A DNA stretch of 64,000 nucleotides from Methylobacterium mesophilicum (GCF_022179445.1 NZ_BPQU01000003.1:1-64000), one strand, 5' to 3'; positions 49,122 to 58,116 are shown, counted from the first letter of the stretch. Numbers and translations: made by a program. The notes: generated from the sequence alone by a model not told the origin.

Positions 49122-50429
49122 TCAGCTCCGCCGCGGGACGCGGCGCAGGAAGTCCGGGTTCAGCTCGGACAGGCGGTTCACCCCGATCAGCGCCATGTCA
49201 CGGTTGAGCTCCTCCTTGAGGATCCGCATGGCGTGCTCGACGCCGGCAGCCCCACCGAGCGCGGCGCCGAACATGAACGGCCGGCCGAGCAGGACGAAGT
49301 CGGCGCCGAGCGCCAGCGCCTTCATCACGTCGGTGCCGCGGCGGATGCCACTGTCGACGATGATCTTCAGGCTGCCTTTTCTGGCGGCGATCTCCGGCAG
49401 CACGTCGAGGGGCGCGATGGCATGGTCGAGCTGGCGGCCGCCATGGGTCGACAGGATGACGCCGTCGGCGCCGCAGCCTTTCGCGATCTCGACATCCTCC
49501 GGGGCCAGCAGCCCCTTCACCACGAGGTTGCCGGACCAGCGCTTGCGGATCGCCTCCAGGTTCTTCCAGGAGAGCTGGTCCCGGGCGATGGTGTTGCGCA
49601 CCGCGCCCTGGGACATCATCGGCGGCCCGCGGGTCGCCTCGGTGTTCTCGAAATGCGGGGCGCCGTGCTTCAGGAAGGTCCGGGCCACGGTGCCAAGCAG
49701 CCAGCGCGGGTGGGTCGCGCTCTGCCACGCGACCTTGGGCGTGACCTTGATCGGCATCGAGAAGCCGCTGCGGGTGTTGTGCTCGCGGTTGCCCAAAGTC
49801 GGGGTGTCGGCGGTCACCACGAAGGTGCGGTAGCCGGTGCCCGCCACCCGGTCGAGCAGGCGGTCGATCCGGGTCTGATCGCCGGGCAGGTAGCCCTGGA
49901 ACCAGGCCTGCGGGTTCTGGGCGTAGACGTCCTCCAGCTTGATCAGCGAGGAGGCGCTGAGGATCATCGGCAGGTTCATCCGCCGGGCCGCCTCGGCGAG
50001 CACGATGTCGCCCCGATAGGCGATGAACGCGGCTCCGCCCAGCGGCCCGACCCCGAAGGGCGCCGCGTAGGTGTGGCCGAACAGTTCGGTGGCGGTGTCG
50101 CGTCCGGATGTGTCGCGCATCAGCCGCGGCACCAGCGCGTAATCGGCGTAGGCGCCGCGGCTGTGAGCGAGCGCCGCCCCGGTTTCGGCCCCGCCGGCCA
50201 CGTATTGAAAGATCATGTGCGGCAGGAGCCGCCGGGCGTGGCGCTCGAAATCGTCGAGCGCTAGCAGGTCGCGGAACCGGTACGGCGTGACCGCGTCGCT
50301 GCGCTTGAGGCTGGTGACGAGGGCCTGAGGTCCGGCGATGCCGGGGGCCGCGGTATCGGCCTGCCCCACCGTGGGGGCCTCGCGCTCGGGAGCCCCCAGA
50401 CCCGAAGTGGGCTGGTCGAACGTCGCCAT
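49122..50429 (-). CDS. FMN-dependent alpha-hydroxy-acid oxidase/dehydrogenase
   Basis: This is a 435-residue TIM-barrel flavoenzyme of the lactate/glycolate oxidase family, which oxidises L-2-hydroxy acids to 2-oxo acids. FQYVAGGAETGAAL, APFGVGPLGGAAFIAYRGD, VVTADTPTLGNREHNTRSGF, VKGLLAPEDVEIAKGCGADG, the catalytic-His STHGGRQLDHAIAP, and DSGIRRGTDVMKALALGADFVLLGRP are all present. About 50 N-terminal residues precede the usual start. GGGAGGAG supports the ATG. It is the first gene of the minus unit, 55 bases from the palindromic operator. Confidence 0.9.
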   Translation of the reverse strand: MATFDQPTSGLGAPEREAPTVGQADTAAPGIAGPQALVTSLKRSDAVTPYRFRDLLALDDFERHARRLLPHMIFQYVAGGAETGAALAHSRGAYADYALVPRLMRDTSGRDTATELFGHTYAAPFGVGPLGGAAFIAYRGDIVLAEAARRMNLPMILSASSLIKLEDVYAQNPQAWFQGYLPGDQTRIDRLLDRVAGTGYRTFVVTADTPTLGNREHNTRSGFSMPIKVTPKVAWQSATHPRWLLGTVARTFLKHGAPHFENTEATRGPPMMSQGAVRNTIARDQLSWKNLEAIRKRWSGNLVVKGLLAPEDVEIAKGCGADGVILSTHGGRQLDHAIAPLDVLPEIAARKGSLKIIVDSGIRRGTDVMKALALGADFVLLGRPFMFGAALGGAAGVEHAMRILKEELNRDMALIGVNRLSELNPDFLRRVPRRS

Positions 50430-50483
50430 CCGCTCCTCCCTGTTTTCCGCCGGACCCGGATGCCAGCGGGCCGACAGCATTTT

Positions 50484-50497
50484 TGAAAGCGCTTTCA
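50484..50497. promoter_or_regulatory. LacI/GalR-family operator (perfect palindrome)
   Basis: TGAAAGCGCTTTCA is a perfect 14-bp palindrome with the central CG typical of LacI/GalR-family sites. It lies between the divergent oxidase operon and LacI-type gene. A 12/14 match (TGAAATCGCTTACA) lies at 51661-51674. Confidence 0.8.
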
Positions 50498-50579
50498 GAT
50501 AGCCATGGTCATCCGAGAGTGTCAATATACTGCCGGTTAGGGCATGGTTCGGGCGTGTACGGGGGAGAGTCGAATTTCC

Positions 50580-51620
50580 GTGTTGGATGGGCCGGATGAG
50601 ATCCTGGAACCGCCGTCGCGCAGCCCGGTGGCGCGGGACGTGGCGCATCGCGCCGGGGTCTCGACCGCGACGGTCTCCCGGGTGCTCAACGGCTCCGCCG
50701 GGGTCCGGGCCGACAAGCGGGACGCCGTGATGCGCGCCGCGCAGGATCTCGGTTTCGTCGCCAACGGTGCGGCCCGGGCGCTCTCGACCCGCCGGTTCAT
50801 GGCCGTCGGCGCCGTGGTCCCCAACATCGAGAACGAGGCGTTCGTACGCGTCCTCTCGAGCTTCCAGGAGCGGCTGCGGCAGGCCGACTACACCCTGGTC
50901 GCCACCAATGCCGGATACGACCTCGAGGACGAGCTGCGCGAGGCGACCTTCCTGCTGGAACGTGGCGTCGACGGGCTGATGCTGGTCGGCGACATCCACC
51001 ACCCGGATCTTCACGCCCGCATCGCCCGGCACGGCATTCCGATGGTGCAGACCTTCAGCCTGTCACGGGAGCGCCCCTGCGTCGGCTTCGACAACGCCGC
51101 CTCCGCGGCCCGGGCGGCGAACTACCTGATCGATCTGGGCCATCGCCGGATCGGGGTGATCTCCGGCCTGCGCAAGGACAACGACCGCGGGGGCGCCCGC
51201 GTCACAGGCATCGCCCAGGCGCTGGCGGCGCGCGGCCTGACGCTCGCCCCCGAGCACGACATCGAGATCTCCTACGGCATCGGAGGCGGCCGCGATGGCT
51301 TCCGCCAGATGCTGGCCGGGGGCCCGCCGCCCACCGCGATCATCTGCGGCACCGACCAGATCGCCTTCGGCGCCATGATCGAGGCCCGCGCCCGGGGGCT
51401 CGACGTGCCCGGCGACCTCTCGGTGATCGGCCACAACGATTCCGACTTCGCACCCTTCCTTGATCCGGCGCTGACCACGATCCGGATCCATTCCGCCGAG
51501 ATCGGCCACGCCGCCGGCGACCATCTCATCGCCCGGATGCAGGGTCGGCCGGTGGTGCGGCTCACCGAAATCGACGCCGAGCTGATCCTACGCGCCAGCA
51601 CGGCGCCGCCGCGAAGATAG
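50580..51620 (+). CDS. LacI-family transcriptional regulator
   Basis: This is a regulator of about 346 residues. The helix-turn-helix and hinge read ARDVAHRAGVSTATVSRVLNGSAGVRADKRDAVMRAAQDLGF, followed by the periplasmic-binding-like ligand domain (VGAVVPNIENEAFVRVLSSF to the C-terminal TTIRIHSAEIGHAAGDHLI). It should repress the flanking sugar-acid genes until an effector binds. GTG at 50580 has GGAGAG about 10 bases upstream. ATG at 50544 is an alternative without a good site. It lies divergent from the oxidase operon and 106 bases before the plus unit. Confidence 0.92.
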   Translation: MLDGPDEILEPPSRSPVARDVAHRAGVSTATVSRVLNGSAGVRADKRDAVMRAAQDLGFVANGAARALSTRRFMAVGAVVPNIENEAFVRVLSSFQERLRQADYTLVATNAGYDLEDELREATFLLERGVDGLMLVGDIHHPDLHARIARHGIPMVQTFSLSRERPCVGFDNAASAARAANYLIDLGHRRIGVISGLRKDNDRGGARVTGIAQALAARGLTLAPEHDIEISYGIGGGRDGFRQMLAGGPPPTAIICGTDQIAFGAMIEARARGLDVPGDLSVIGHNDSDFAPFLDPALTTIRIHSAEIGHAAGDHLIARMQGRPVVRLTEIDAELILRASTAPPRR

Positions 51621-51660
51621 GCCCGTGACCGAGCGTATAGGCGATATCTTGCCACCGCTT

Positions 51661-51674
51661 TGAAATCGCTTACA
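51661..51674. promoter_or_regulatory. Second LacI-type operator-like site
   Basis: TGAAATCGCTTACA matches the perfect palindrome at 50484-50497 in 12 of 14 positions, including the central CG. It lies 53 bases before the racemase-fold gene, where it could control the plus-strand unit. Confidence 0.6.
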
Positions 51675-51726
51675 AGACGCTGAACAGCGAACGGATGCCC
51701 GACCGCGTCACATCCCGGGAGACAGC

Positions 51727-52398
51727 ATGGCCCCCCGCATAGTCCTCCTGCACGCGACGCCGGTCGCGATGGCTCCGATCCAGGCGGCCTTCGCCGAGCG
51801 CTGGCCCGAGGCCGAGACGGTCAATCTGCTGGATGACGGCCTGTCCCTCGACCGGGCCAAGGAACCCGGCGAGATCTCCGAGGGCATGATCGACCGGTTC
51901 GTCCGGTTCGGGCGCTACGGCCACGACATGGGCGCCGACGGCATCCTGATCACCTGCTCGGCCTTCGGGCCGGCCATCGACCGGCTGATCGAGACCGTGC
52001 CGGTGCCGGTGCTCAAGCCGAACGAGGCGATGTTCCGCGCCGCCATCGCGCAAGGGCAGCGCATCGGCATGCTGGCGACCTTCGGCCCTTCGATCGGCAC
52101 CATGACCGACGAGTTCGAGGAGTTCGTCGGCCAGTCTGGCCGGCTCGCGACCCTGCGCACAATCCTGGTGGACGACGCCATGGCGCGCCTGCGCGCCGGC
52201 GACGCCGAGACCCACAACCGGCTCATCGTCGAGCGGGCGCCGGAACTGGCCGATTGCGACGCGATCATGCTGGCGCATTTCTCGACTTCCCGGGCGGCCG
52301 AGGCGGTGCGCGCCGCCGTCGCTATACCGGTCCTGACCGCGCCCCATGCGGCGGTGGACCGGATGCGCGCCATGATCGAGACGGCTGAGAGGGCCTGA
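51727..52398 (+). CDS. Asp/Glu/hydantoin racemase-fold protein lacking the second catalytic Cys
   Basis: This is a 223-residue protein of the aspartate/glutamate racemase superfamily. The first catalytic region is GILITCSAFGPAIDRL with Cys at about residue 78. The second region, normally with a Cys, reads CDAIMLAHFSTSRAAEAV, so the usual position carries His-Phe-Ser and the only nearby Cys is in DCDAI. Racemases and maleate isomerase need both. Loss of one recalls arylmalonate decarboxylase, although that enzyme keeps the other Cys. The substrate is probably a small dicarboxylic or hydroxy acid. It is 3 bases from the isomerase gene. Confidence 0.78.
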   Translation: MAPRIVLLHATPVAMAPIQAAFAERWPEAETVNLLDDGLSLDRAKEPGEISEGMIDRFVRFGRYGHDMGADGILITCSAFGPAIDRLIETVPVPVLKPNEAMFRAAIAQGQRIGMLATFGPSIGTMTDEFEEFVGQSGRLATLRTILVDDAMARLRAGDAETHNRLIVERAPELADCDAIMLAHFSTSRAAEAVRAAVAIPVLTAPHAAVDRMRAMIETAERA

Positions 52399-52401
52399 TC
52401 C

Positions 52402-53199
52402 ATGAAGCTCGGTGCCTTCTCCGACCGCCTGAGCGGCCATTGCGGCTTCCTGTTTACGGAGCTGCCCCTGCCCGAGCGGTTCGCCGCCGCGGCCAAGGCC
52501 GGGTTCCGGGCCGTGGAGCATCCGAACCTGTTCGCGACGCCGGCGGCAGAGGTCGCGGGCTGGCTCGAGCGGGCCGGCGTGTCCCTGGTCCAGACCGGTT
52601 TTCCGGCGGGCGACGCCTCCAAGGGAGAGAAGGGCTTCGCGGCACTGCCGGACAAGGTCGCGTATTTCCGCTCCACCATCGAGCCGACCCTGGACTATGT
52701 CGCGCAACTCGGCTGCCGGATGGTCCACCCGATGGCGGGCGTCCGGCCGGCCGGAGCCGAGCCCGCGCGGCTGTGGGAAACCTATCTCGACAACTTGGCC
52801 TTCGCGGCCGACGCGGCCAAGGCCCGCGACATGACCGTGATCGTCGAGCCGATCGGCCCGGGCTCCATCGCGGATTACGTGATCGACGACCCGCTCAAGG
52901 CCGTGGAGGCGATCCGTGCCGTGGGCCGGGACAACGTCAAGCTGCTTTTCGACGCCTATCACTGCGTCTGCCTCGGCCATGACCCGGCGGCACTGATCCG
53001 GGCACACGCGCCGCTGATCGCCCATGTCCAGATCGCCGACGATCCCGGCCGGCACGAGCCCGGGACCGGCACCATCGCGTTCGACCCGATCTTCGACGCC
53101 CTGGAGGCGGTGGGCTATGCCGGCTTCATCGGCTGCGAATACCACCCGGCCGCCGGCACCGAGGCCGGCCTCGGCTGGATGCGGGCGGCTTCGGTGTAG
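52402..53199 (+). CDS. Hydroxypyruvate isomerase/OtnI-like TIM-barrel protein
   Basis: This is a 265-residue sugar-isomerase-like barrel of the Hyi/OtnI family, acting on hydroxypyruvate/tartronate semialdehyde or 2-oxo-tetronates. The active-site region VEPIGPGSIADYVIDDP holds a catalytic Glu. LLFDAYHCVCLGHDP, HVQIADDPGRHEPGTGTI and FIGCEYHPA provide metal ligands and the second Glu. It follows the racemase-fold gene by 3 bases, forming a two-gene unit under the presumed LacI control. It converges on the TonB receptor gene. Confidence 0.88.
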   Translation: MKLGAFSDRLSGHCGFLFTELPLPERFAAAAKAGFRAVEHPNLFATPAAEVAGWLERAGVSLVQTGFPAGDASKGEKGFAALPDKVAYFRSTIEPTLDYVAQLGCRMVHPMAGVRPAGAEPARLWETYLDNLAFAADAAKARDMTVIVEPIGPGSIADYVIDDPLKAVEAIRAVGRDNVKLLFDAYHCVCLGHDPAALIRAHAPLIAHVQIADDPGRHEPGTGTIAFDPIFDALEAVGYAGFIGCEYHPAAGTEAGLGWMRAASV

Positions 53200-53211
53200 G
53201 GTCGGCGGCCC

Positions 53212-55386
53212 TCAGAACCGTGCCGCGACGCCGCCCATGATGGTGCGCGGCTGGCCCGGGGTGGCGTAGCGGTTCTGGAAGGCGCGGTCGTAATAGATCT
53301 CGTCAAGCAGGTTATCGACGTTGAGGTAGATCCGGACATCCGGCGTGATCTGATAGTACGAGATCAAGTTCACCACCGTGTAGGCGGGCATCGTGAAGGT
53401 CGACAGGGCCGTGCCGGCGACGCGCTGGCCGACGACGTTGAGCCCGCCCCCGAAGCCGAGCCCCTTCAGCGCGCCGCCCTGGACCTCGTAGACCGCCTGC
53501 ATGGCAAAGCTGTTGGCAGGAATGTTGGCCAGTCGGGTCCCGACCGGGATCGTGTTGTCCCGCGTCACCGCCGCATCGACATAGGTGTAGGTGCCGATCA
53601 CGCGTAGCCCCGGCGCCAACTCGCCTGCCAGGGTGAGGTCGAAGCCGCGGCTCTGCACCACGCCGGCGGCGACGCTGAAGGCGGAATCGACCGGGTCCGT
53701 GGTCGGGACGTTGGTGCGGCGGATGTCGAACACGGCCGCGGTGGCGTTGAGCCGCCCGTCGAGCAGGCCGACCTTTACGCCGGCCTCGTAGCCCTCGCCG
53801 CCCTCGAAGGCGAGGGGTTGGCCGCGCCGGTCCAAGGCGGTGCTGGGCTTGAACGAGCGCGCGTAGTTTCCGTAGACCGAGACTGCGTCGGACACGTCGT
53901 AGACCAGGCCGAAGCGCGGCAGCGCCTCCGTGCCGCGCAGAATCGTGGTGCGATTGGTGATGTATGATGTGGAGTCCTGTCCGACATCCTCGACCCGGAC
54001 CCCCACCAGGGCGTGCAGCTGTGGGGTGATGTCGATCTGGTCCTGGACGTAGCCCGCGTAGCTCTCCGTGTGCTGCAGGAAGTTGGTGATGGTGGGCAGG
54101 CTGCGCGGCAGCGCCTGGCCGTAGCGCGGCGCCAGCAGGTCGAGCAGGAACGGGAAGGGCGCGGCGTTCGAGCGGTCGAAGACCTCCCGGTAGCGGTACC
54201 GGTCGTATTCGAGGCCGAGTAGCAGCGTGTGGTGCAGGAAGCCGGTGTCGAACTTGCCGGCCAGGTTGACCTGCACATCGGTGTCGGACCAGGTCAGGTC
54301 ACGCCATTCCAGATTCCGGCGCAGGGTGCGGCCGTCCGGCAGGAAGCCGTTGGCAGCTGCGCCGACGCCCCAGCTCTTCAGAGATCCGCCGAGCACCTGA
54401 GCGCCGGCCGTGAGCACCCAGTCCTGGTCGAACCGGTGCTCGATCCGCAACTGGCCGAGGGCGTCCTGGACCACGCTCTGCGGCAGGCCGGGCTCGCTGA
54501 GGAAGCGGGAGCGCGGCACGTTACGCAGACGGCCCTGGAGGGGGACGATGCCGCGATCGAAGGTCGTGCCGGTGCTGACGAAGGCGCCCTCCAGGGTGAT
54601 GGTCGTGTCCGCGCTGGGCTTCCAGGCGATGACGGGGGCGACGTGGTAGCGATCGCCGCTCACGAAATCGCGAAAACTGCCGTTGTCCTCCACCGCGCCG
54701 GTGATGCGGGCGAGGACCTGGCCGCTCTCGTCGAGCGCCCCGGTGGCGTCGAAGGTGCTGCGCTTGGCGCCGTAGCTGCCGTACTGCGTGCCGATCGCCA
54801 GCGACCGCTCGGCCAGGGGCTGCTTGGTCACGATGTTGAAGGTGCCGCCGGGATCGCCGCGGCCGTACAGGAAGGCCGAAGGCCCCTTGAGCACCTCGAT
54901 CCGCTCGATCACGACGACGTCCGGCGCGTTCGGGTATCCGCGACTGATCGGGAATCCGTTGCGATAGTAGTCGAACACGGAGAAGCCGCGGATCGTGACT
55001 TCGGTCAGGCCGAGGCCGCCAAAATTGTTGGAGCGGCCGACGCCGGCCAGGTCGAGGGCGGTGTCGATCCGCGTGGCGGCGGCGTCCTCCAGCACCTGCC
55101 GGGTCACCGGCACGACCGTCTGCGGGACGTCGCGCAGGGGCGTGTCGGTGCGGGTGGCGCTGACGCTCCGTGACGGGGCGTAGCCCTCCGGGGCCTGGGA
55201 GGCGCTACCCTGGCCGGTGACGGAGAGCTCCTCAAGAATGACTTCCTGATTCGGATCGGATGCAGGTTTCGCCCAGGCGCAGTCCCAGTTGAGGAGTGGG
55301 CCATGTCCGACAAAAAAGGCCAAGACGGCAACCGCGAGTATCGAATAGGAAGTATTCGATCCGGATTGAGAAGAATTTTTCGCCAC
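53212..55386 (-). CDS. TonB-dependent siderophore receptor
   Basis: This is an outer-membrane receptor of about 724 residues. A signal segment (YSILAVAVLAFFVGHG, about 14-40) is followed by a TonB-box-like EELSVTG. The plug domain (about 75-200) has PLRDVPQTVVPVTRQVLED, LTEVTIRGFSVFDYYRNG and VVIERIEVLKGPSAFLYGRGDPGGTFNIVTKQP. The barrel ends in GGVAARF. The GTG start is tentative, and a TTG at 55446 is an alternative. It imports ferric siderophore, possibly serving the MFS/FhuF pair at 6.5-8.5 kb, although the two loci are 45 kb apart. Confidence 0.92.
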   Translation of the reverse strand: MAKNSSQSGSNTSYSILAVAVLAFFVGHGPLLNWDCAWAKPASDPNQEVILEELSVTGQGSASQAPEGYAPSRSVSATRTDTPLRDVPQTVVPVTRQVLEDAAATRIDTALDLAGVGRSNNFGGLGLTEVTIRGFSVFDYYRNGFPISRGYPNAPDVVVIERIEVLKGPSAFLYGRGDPGGTFNIVTKQPLAERSLAIGTQYGSYGAKRSTFDATGALDESGQVLARITGAVEDNGSFRDFVSGDRYHVAPVIAWKPSADTTITLEGAFVSTGTTFDRGIVPLQGRLRNVPRSRFLSEPGLPQSVVQDALGQLRIEHRFDQDWVLTAGAQVLGGSLKSWGVGAAANGFLPDGRTLRRNLEWRDLTWSDTDVQVNLAGKFDTGFLHHTLLLGLEYDRYRYREVFDRSNAAPFPFLLDLLAPRYGQALPRSLPTITNFLQHTESYAGYVQDQIDITPQLHALVGVRVEDVGQDSTSYITNRTTILRGTEALPRFGLVYDVSDAVSVYGNYARSFKPSTALDRRGQPLAFEGGEGYEAGVKVGLLDGRLNATAAVFDIRRTNVPTTDPVDSAFSVAAGVVQSRGFDLTLAGELAPGLRVIGTYTYVDAAVTRDNTIPVGTRLANIPANSFAMQAVYEVQGGALKGLGFGGGLNVVGQRVAGTALSTFTMPAYTVVNLISYYQITPDVRIYLNVDNLLDEIYYDRAFQNRYATPGQPRTIMGGVAARF

Positions 55387-55609
55387 GTTCTCAGGCCACG
55401 CTACATCGAGGCCGCCGAGATGGTGGGGTGGGACCGGTAGGGTCAAGCTTGCCGAGCGAAGCCCGCGCGGCGCAAAACTTGGAATGATTTCGATCTGGCT
55501 GCGGATTAGCTTACGAAGACTCGAAGCTGCTCCACGGCACCGTCGACCTGTTGCCGCCCGGCAACATTCTTGCCAGCTGACTCAGACCGGTTTCGCGGAT
55601 GCGGCTCCG

Positions 55610-56647
55610 CTACGCAGTCCCGAGCAGCCGCGCCCGGCGCTCCAGCACCGCTGGCCAGACCTCCAGGTTGACGAGCCGCGGCGGGGTCTTGCCCCGCAGG
55701 AGGCCGATGATCTGCTCGGCGCCCCAGGACGCCACGTTACGGCGCGCCTCGTGGGTGACGCCGGCGGTGTGGTAGGTCGCTACCACAGTGTCGAGCGTCA
55801 GCAGCGCCGAATCCAGGGGCGGCGGCTCGGGCGCCCAGACATCGAGGCCGGCCCCCGCGAGATGGCCGGTGGCCAGGGCTTCGGCGAGCGCCGCCTCGTC
55901 GTGCACGCCGCCCCGGGCCGTGGTGATGAACAGCGCGCCGGGCTTCATCGCCGCGAAGGTTTTTGCGTCGAAGCTGCCGCGCGTCGTGTCGTCGAGCGGG
56001 CAGTGCAGGGAGACGATGTCGGCCTCCGCGAGCAGCCGCGCCCGGTCCACCGGCTCGGCGCCCCGGGCCCGGATTTCTTCGGCCGAGAGCAGCGGGTCGT
56101 AGGCCAGGACCCGCATGTCGAAGCCGCGGGCGAGCTTGGCCACCTCCCGGCCGGTATGGCCGATGCCGACGAGACCCAGCGTCGCGCCGCCGATCTCGTG
56201 GCCCATCAGCGATTCCCGCGAGAAGCCGCGCGCGGTCCGCAGCAGCCGGTCCGAGACGCAGATCTTGCGGGAAACAGCCAGCATAAGGCCGATGGCAAGT
56301 TCCGCTACCGAGCGGGCATTGCCGCCGACCTGGTTGACCACCGCGACGCCGGCCCGGGTGCAGGCGGCCGCGTCCACCGTGTCGAAGCCTGCCCCGCCCG
56401 AGGAGACCGCGAGCAGGTTCGGGCAGCCGGCCAGCAGTTCGTCCGTCACGTGCCAGCGGCGAGGCAGCTCGTCCCTTGCCGGTGAGATGTGGAAGACATG
56501 GGCCTGCACCAACAGGGCCTCGAGCGGTTCCGCCGGGCCCTGCAGGTCGCCGACCTGCAGGTCGATGTCGGGTTCGGCCCTCAGCCGCGCGTCGAAGACC
56601 GGGTTGATCCAGAGATTGAACCGGCAGACGCGCTTGAGGGCTGCCAC
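55610..56647 (-). CDS. D-2-hydroxyacid dehydrogenase (NAD(P)-dependent)
   Basis: This is a 345-residue enzyme of the phosphoglycerate/hydroxypyruvate dehydrogenase family. The substrate-binding part includes LLAVSSGGAGFDTVDAAACTRAGVAV, and the nucleotide site GATLGLVGIGHTGREVAKLA is near residue 155. The catalytic triad regions are TTARGGVHDEAAL (Arg), GLDVWAPEPPP (Glu) and VVATYHTAGVTHEA (His). It follows the aminotransferase gene by 4 bases, so it could reduce the 2-oxo acid that the aminotransferase makes. It could also serve hydroxypyruvate from the isomerase locus nearby. Confidence 0.9.
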   Translation of the reverse strand: MAALKRVCRFNLWINPVFDARLRAEPDIDLQVGDLQGPAEPLEALLVQAHVFHISPARDELPRRWHVTDELLAGCPNLLAVSSGGAGFDTVDAAACTRAGVAVVNQVGGNARSVAELAIGLMLAVSRKICVSDRLLRTARGFSRESLMGHEIGGATLGLVGIGHTGREVAKLARGFDMRVLAYDPLLSAEEIRARGAEPVDRARLLAEADIVSLHCPLDDTTRGSFDAKTFAAMKPGALFITTARGGVHDEAALAEALATGHLAGAGLDVWAPEPPPLDSALLTLDTVVATYHTAGVTHEARRNVASWGAEQIIGLLRGKTPPRLVNLEVWPAVLERRARLLGTA

Positions 56648-56651
56648 CGGG

Positions 56652-57857
56652 TCAGCCTTTCACGACGGCGTCGATGGCGTCGACCACGTGGTCGATGTTG
56701 TGGGTGTTGACCGCCGCCACGCAGATCCGGCCGGTCTCCAGGGCGTAGACCTCGTGCTCCTCGCGCAGGCGCGTGGCCTCCGCGGGGGTCAGGCCGGTGT
56801 AGGAGAACATGCCCTTCTGCGCCTTGATCGCGTCGAAGCCACGCTCGGGGTGGCGCTGTTGCAGGCTGTCGGCCATGCGCACCCGCATGGCGCGGATCCG
56901 CTCGCGCATCTCGGCGAGCTCCCGCTCCCAGTCAGCCCGCAGCTCCGGATCGGTCAGCACCATCTCGACGATGGCGGCGCCATGGGTCAGCGGGTTCGAG
57001 TAGCTCGCCCGAACCAGACGCTTGGCCAGGGATTCGACCTTGGTCTTCAGGGCCGGTGTCTCGGCGACGATCGTCAGCGCGCCGACGCGCTCGCCGTAGA
57101 GCGAGAACGACTTCGAGAACGACGAGGCGACGAAGAACTCCTGACCCGACTCGGCGAACAGGCGCACCGGCGCGGCGTCCGCATCGAGGCCGTCGCCGAA
57201 GCCCTGGTAGGCGATGTCGAGGAACGGGATCAGGCCGCGCTCCGCGAGCAGGGGGGCGAGGTCGCGCCACTCGTCGGGCGTCAGGTCGGCGCCGGTCGGG
57301 TTGTGGCAGCAGGCGTGCAGCACCACGATCGAGCCCTTCGGCAGCGTCTCGAGGTAGGCGCGCATCGCCGGGTAGTCGACGCCGCCGGTCTCGGCCGAGA
57401 AATACGGGTAGTCGACGACGGAGAAGCCGGCCTGCGTGAACAGCGCTTTATGGTTCTCCCAGCTCGGGTTGCTCACCGCCACGGTGGCGCCGGGATTGAG
57501 CAGCGCGAGCACGTCGGCGCCGGTCTTGAGGGCGCCGGTGCCGCCGATGCTCTGGAGCGTCGCGGTGCGGTTCTGCGTCAGGATCGGGGCGCCCGCACCG
57601 AACAGCAGGGCCTGGACCGCGTCGCGGAACGGCTTGGTCCCCTCGATCGGCCGGTAGGTCTTCGGCAGACCCTTCTCGATCCAGCGCTTCTCGGCGGTCT
57701 GCACGGCGCGCAGGCGCGGCACCTTGCCCTCGGCATCCGTGTAGACCCCGACCACGAGGTTGAGCTTTTTCGTGCTCGTGTCGGCGTTGAAGGCCTCGAA
57801 CAGGCGCATGATCGGGTCGAGCGGCGCGTCCTGGATGCCGGCGAACAGCGAGGTCAT
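56652..57857 (-). CDS. Aromatic-amino-acid/aspartate aminotransferase (class I, PLP)
   Basis: This is a 401-residue PLP enzyme of the TyrB/AspC type. MTSLFAGIQDAPLDPIMRLFEAF and LNLVVGVYTDAEGKVP are the classic start. The PLP Lys lies in FVASSFSKSFSLYGERVGAL near residue 250, with HACCHNPTGADLT and the substrate Arg region near the C terminus. It transfers amino groups between aromatic or dicarboxylic amino acids and 2-oxoglutarate in the cytoplasm. It is co-directional with the downstream D-2-hydroxyacid dehydrogenase. The longer upstream open frame is not used. Confidence 0.94.
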   Translation of the reverse strand: MTSLFAGIQDAPLDPIMRLFEAFNADTSTKKLNLVVGVYTDAEGKVPRLRAVQTAEKRWIEKGLPKTYRPIEGTKPFRDAVQALLFGAGAPILTQNRTATLQSIGGTGALKTGADVLALLNPGATVAVSNPSWENHKALFTQAGFSVVDYPYFSAETGGVDYPAMRAYLETLPKGSIVVLHACCHNPTGADLTPDEWRDLAPLLAERGLIPFLDIAYQGFGDGLDADAAPVRLFAESGQEFFVASSFSKSFSLYGERVGALTIVAETPALKTKVESLAKRLVRASYSNPLTHGAAIVEMVLTDPELRADWERELAEMRERIRAMRVRMADSLQQRHPERGFDAIKAQKGMFSYTGLTPAEATRLREEHEVYALETGRICVAAVNTHNIDHVVDAIDAVVKG

Positions 57858-58116
57858 GATCGTCAATCGTCCCAGAGGGGCTTCGATGCGGCGCGCGCGG
57901 GCGGGTCTGTCCGAAGTCGCGGGCTGGCCGACGCCCTTATTTCCCACATCGCGCCCGCCCGCCAGCGCTTCCGCGCGCAGCTGCATCCCGATCCACTCAA
58001 GGATGAACGGATTTTGAAACCGCTTTATCCGAAAGCCGGCGGCCACCTTTCGGGCCGATGCGCGGGCCCGGCGCTGCACGCTTCCCGTGCGGCGAGACTG
58101 ACCATAACGTGTGGCG

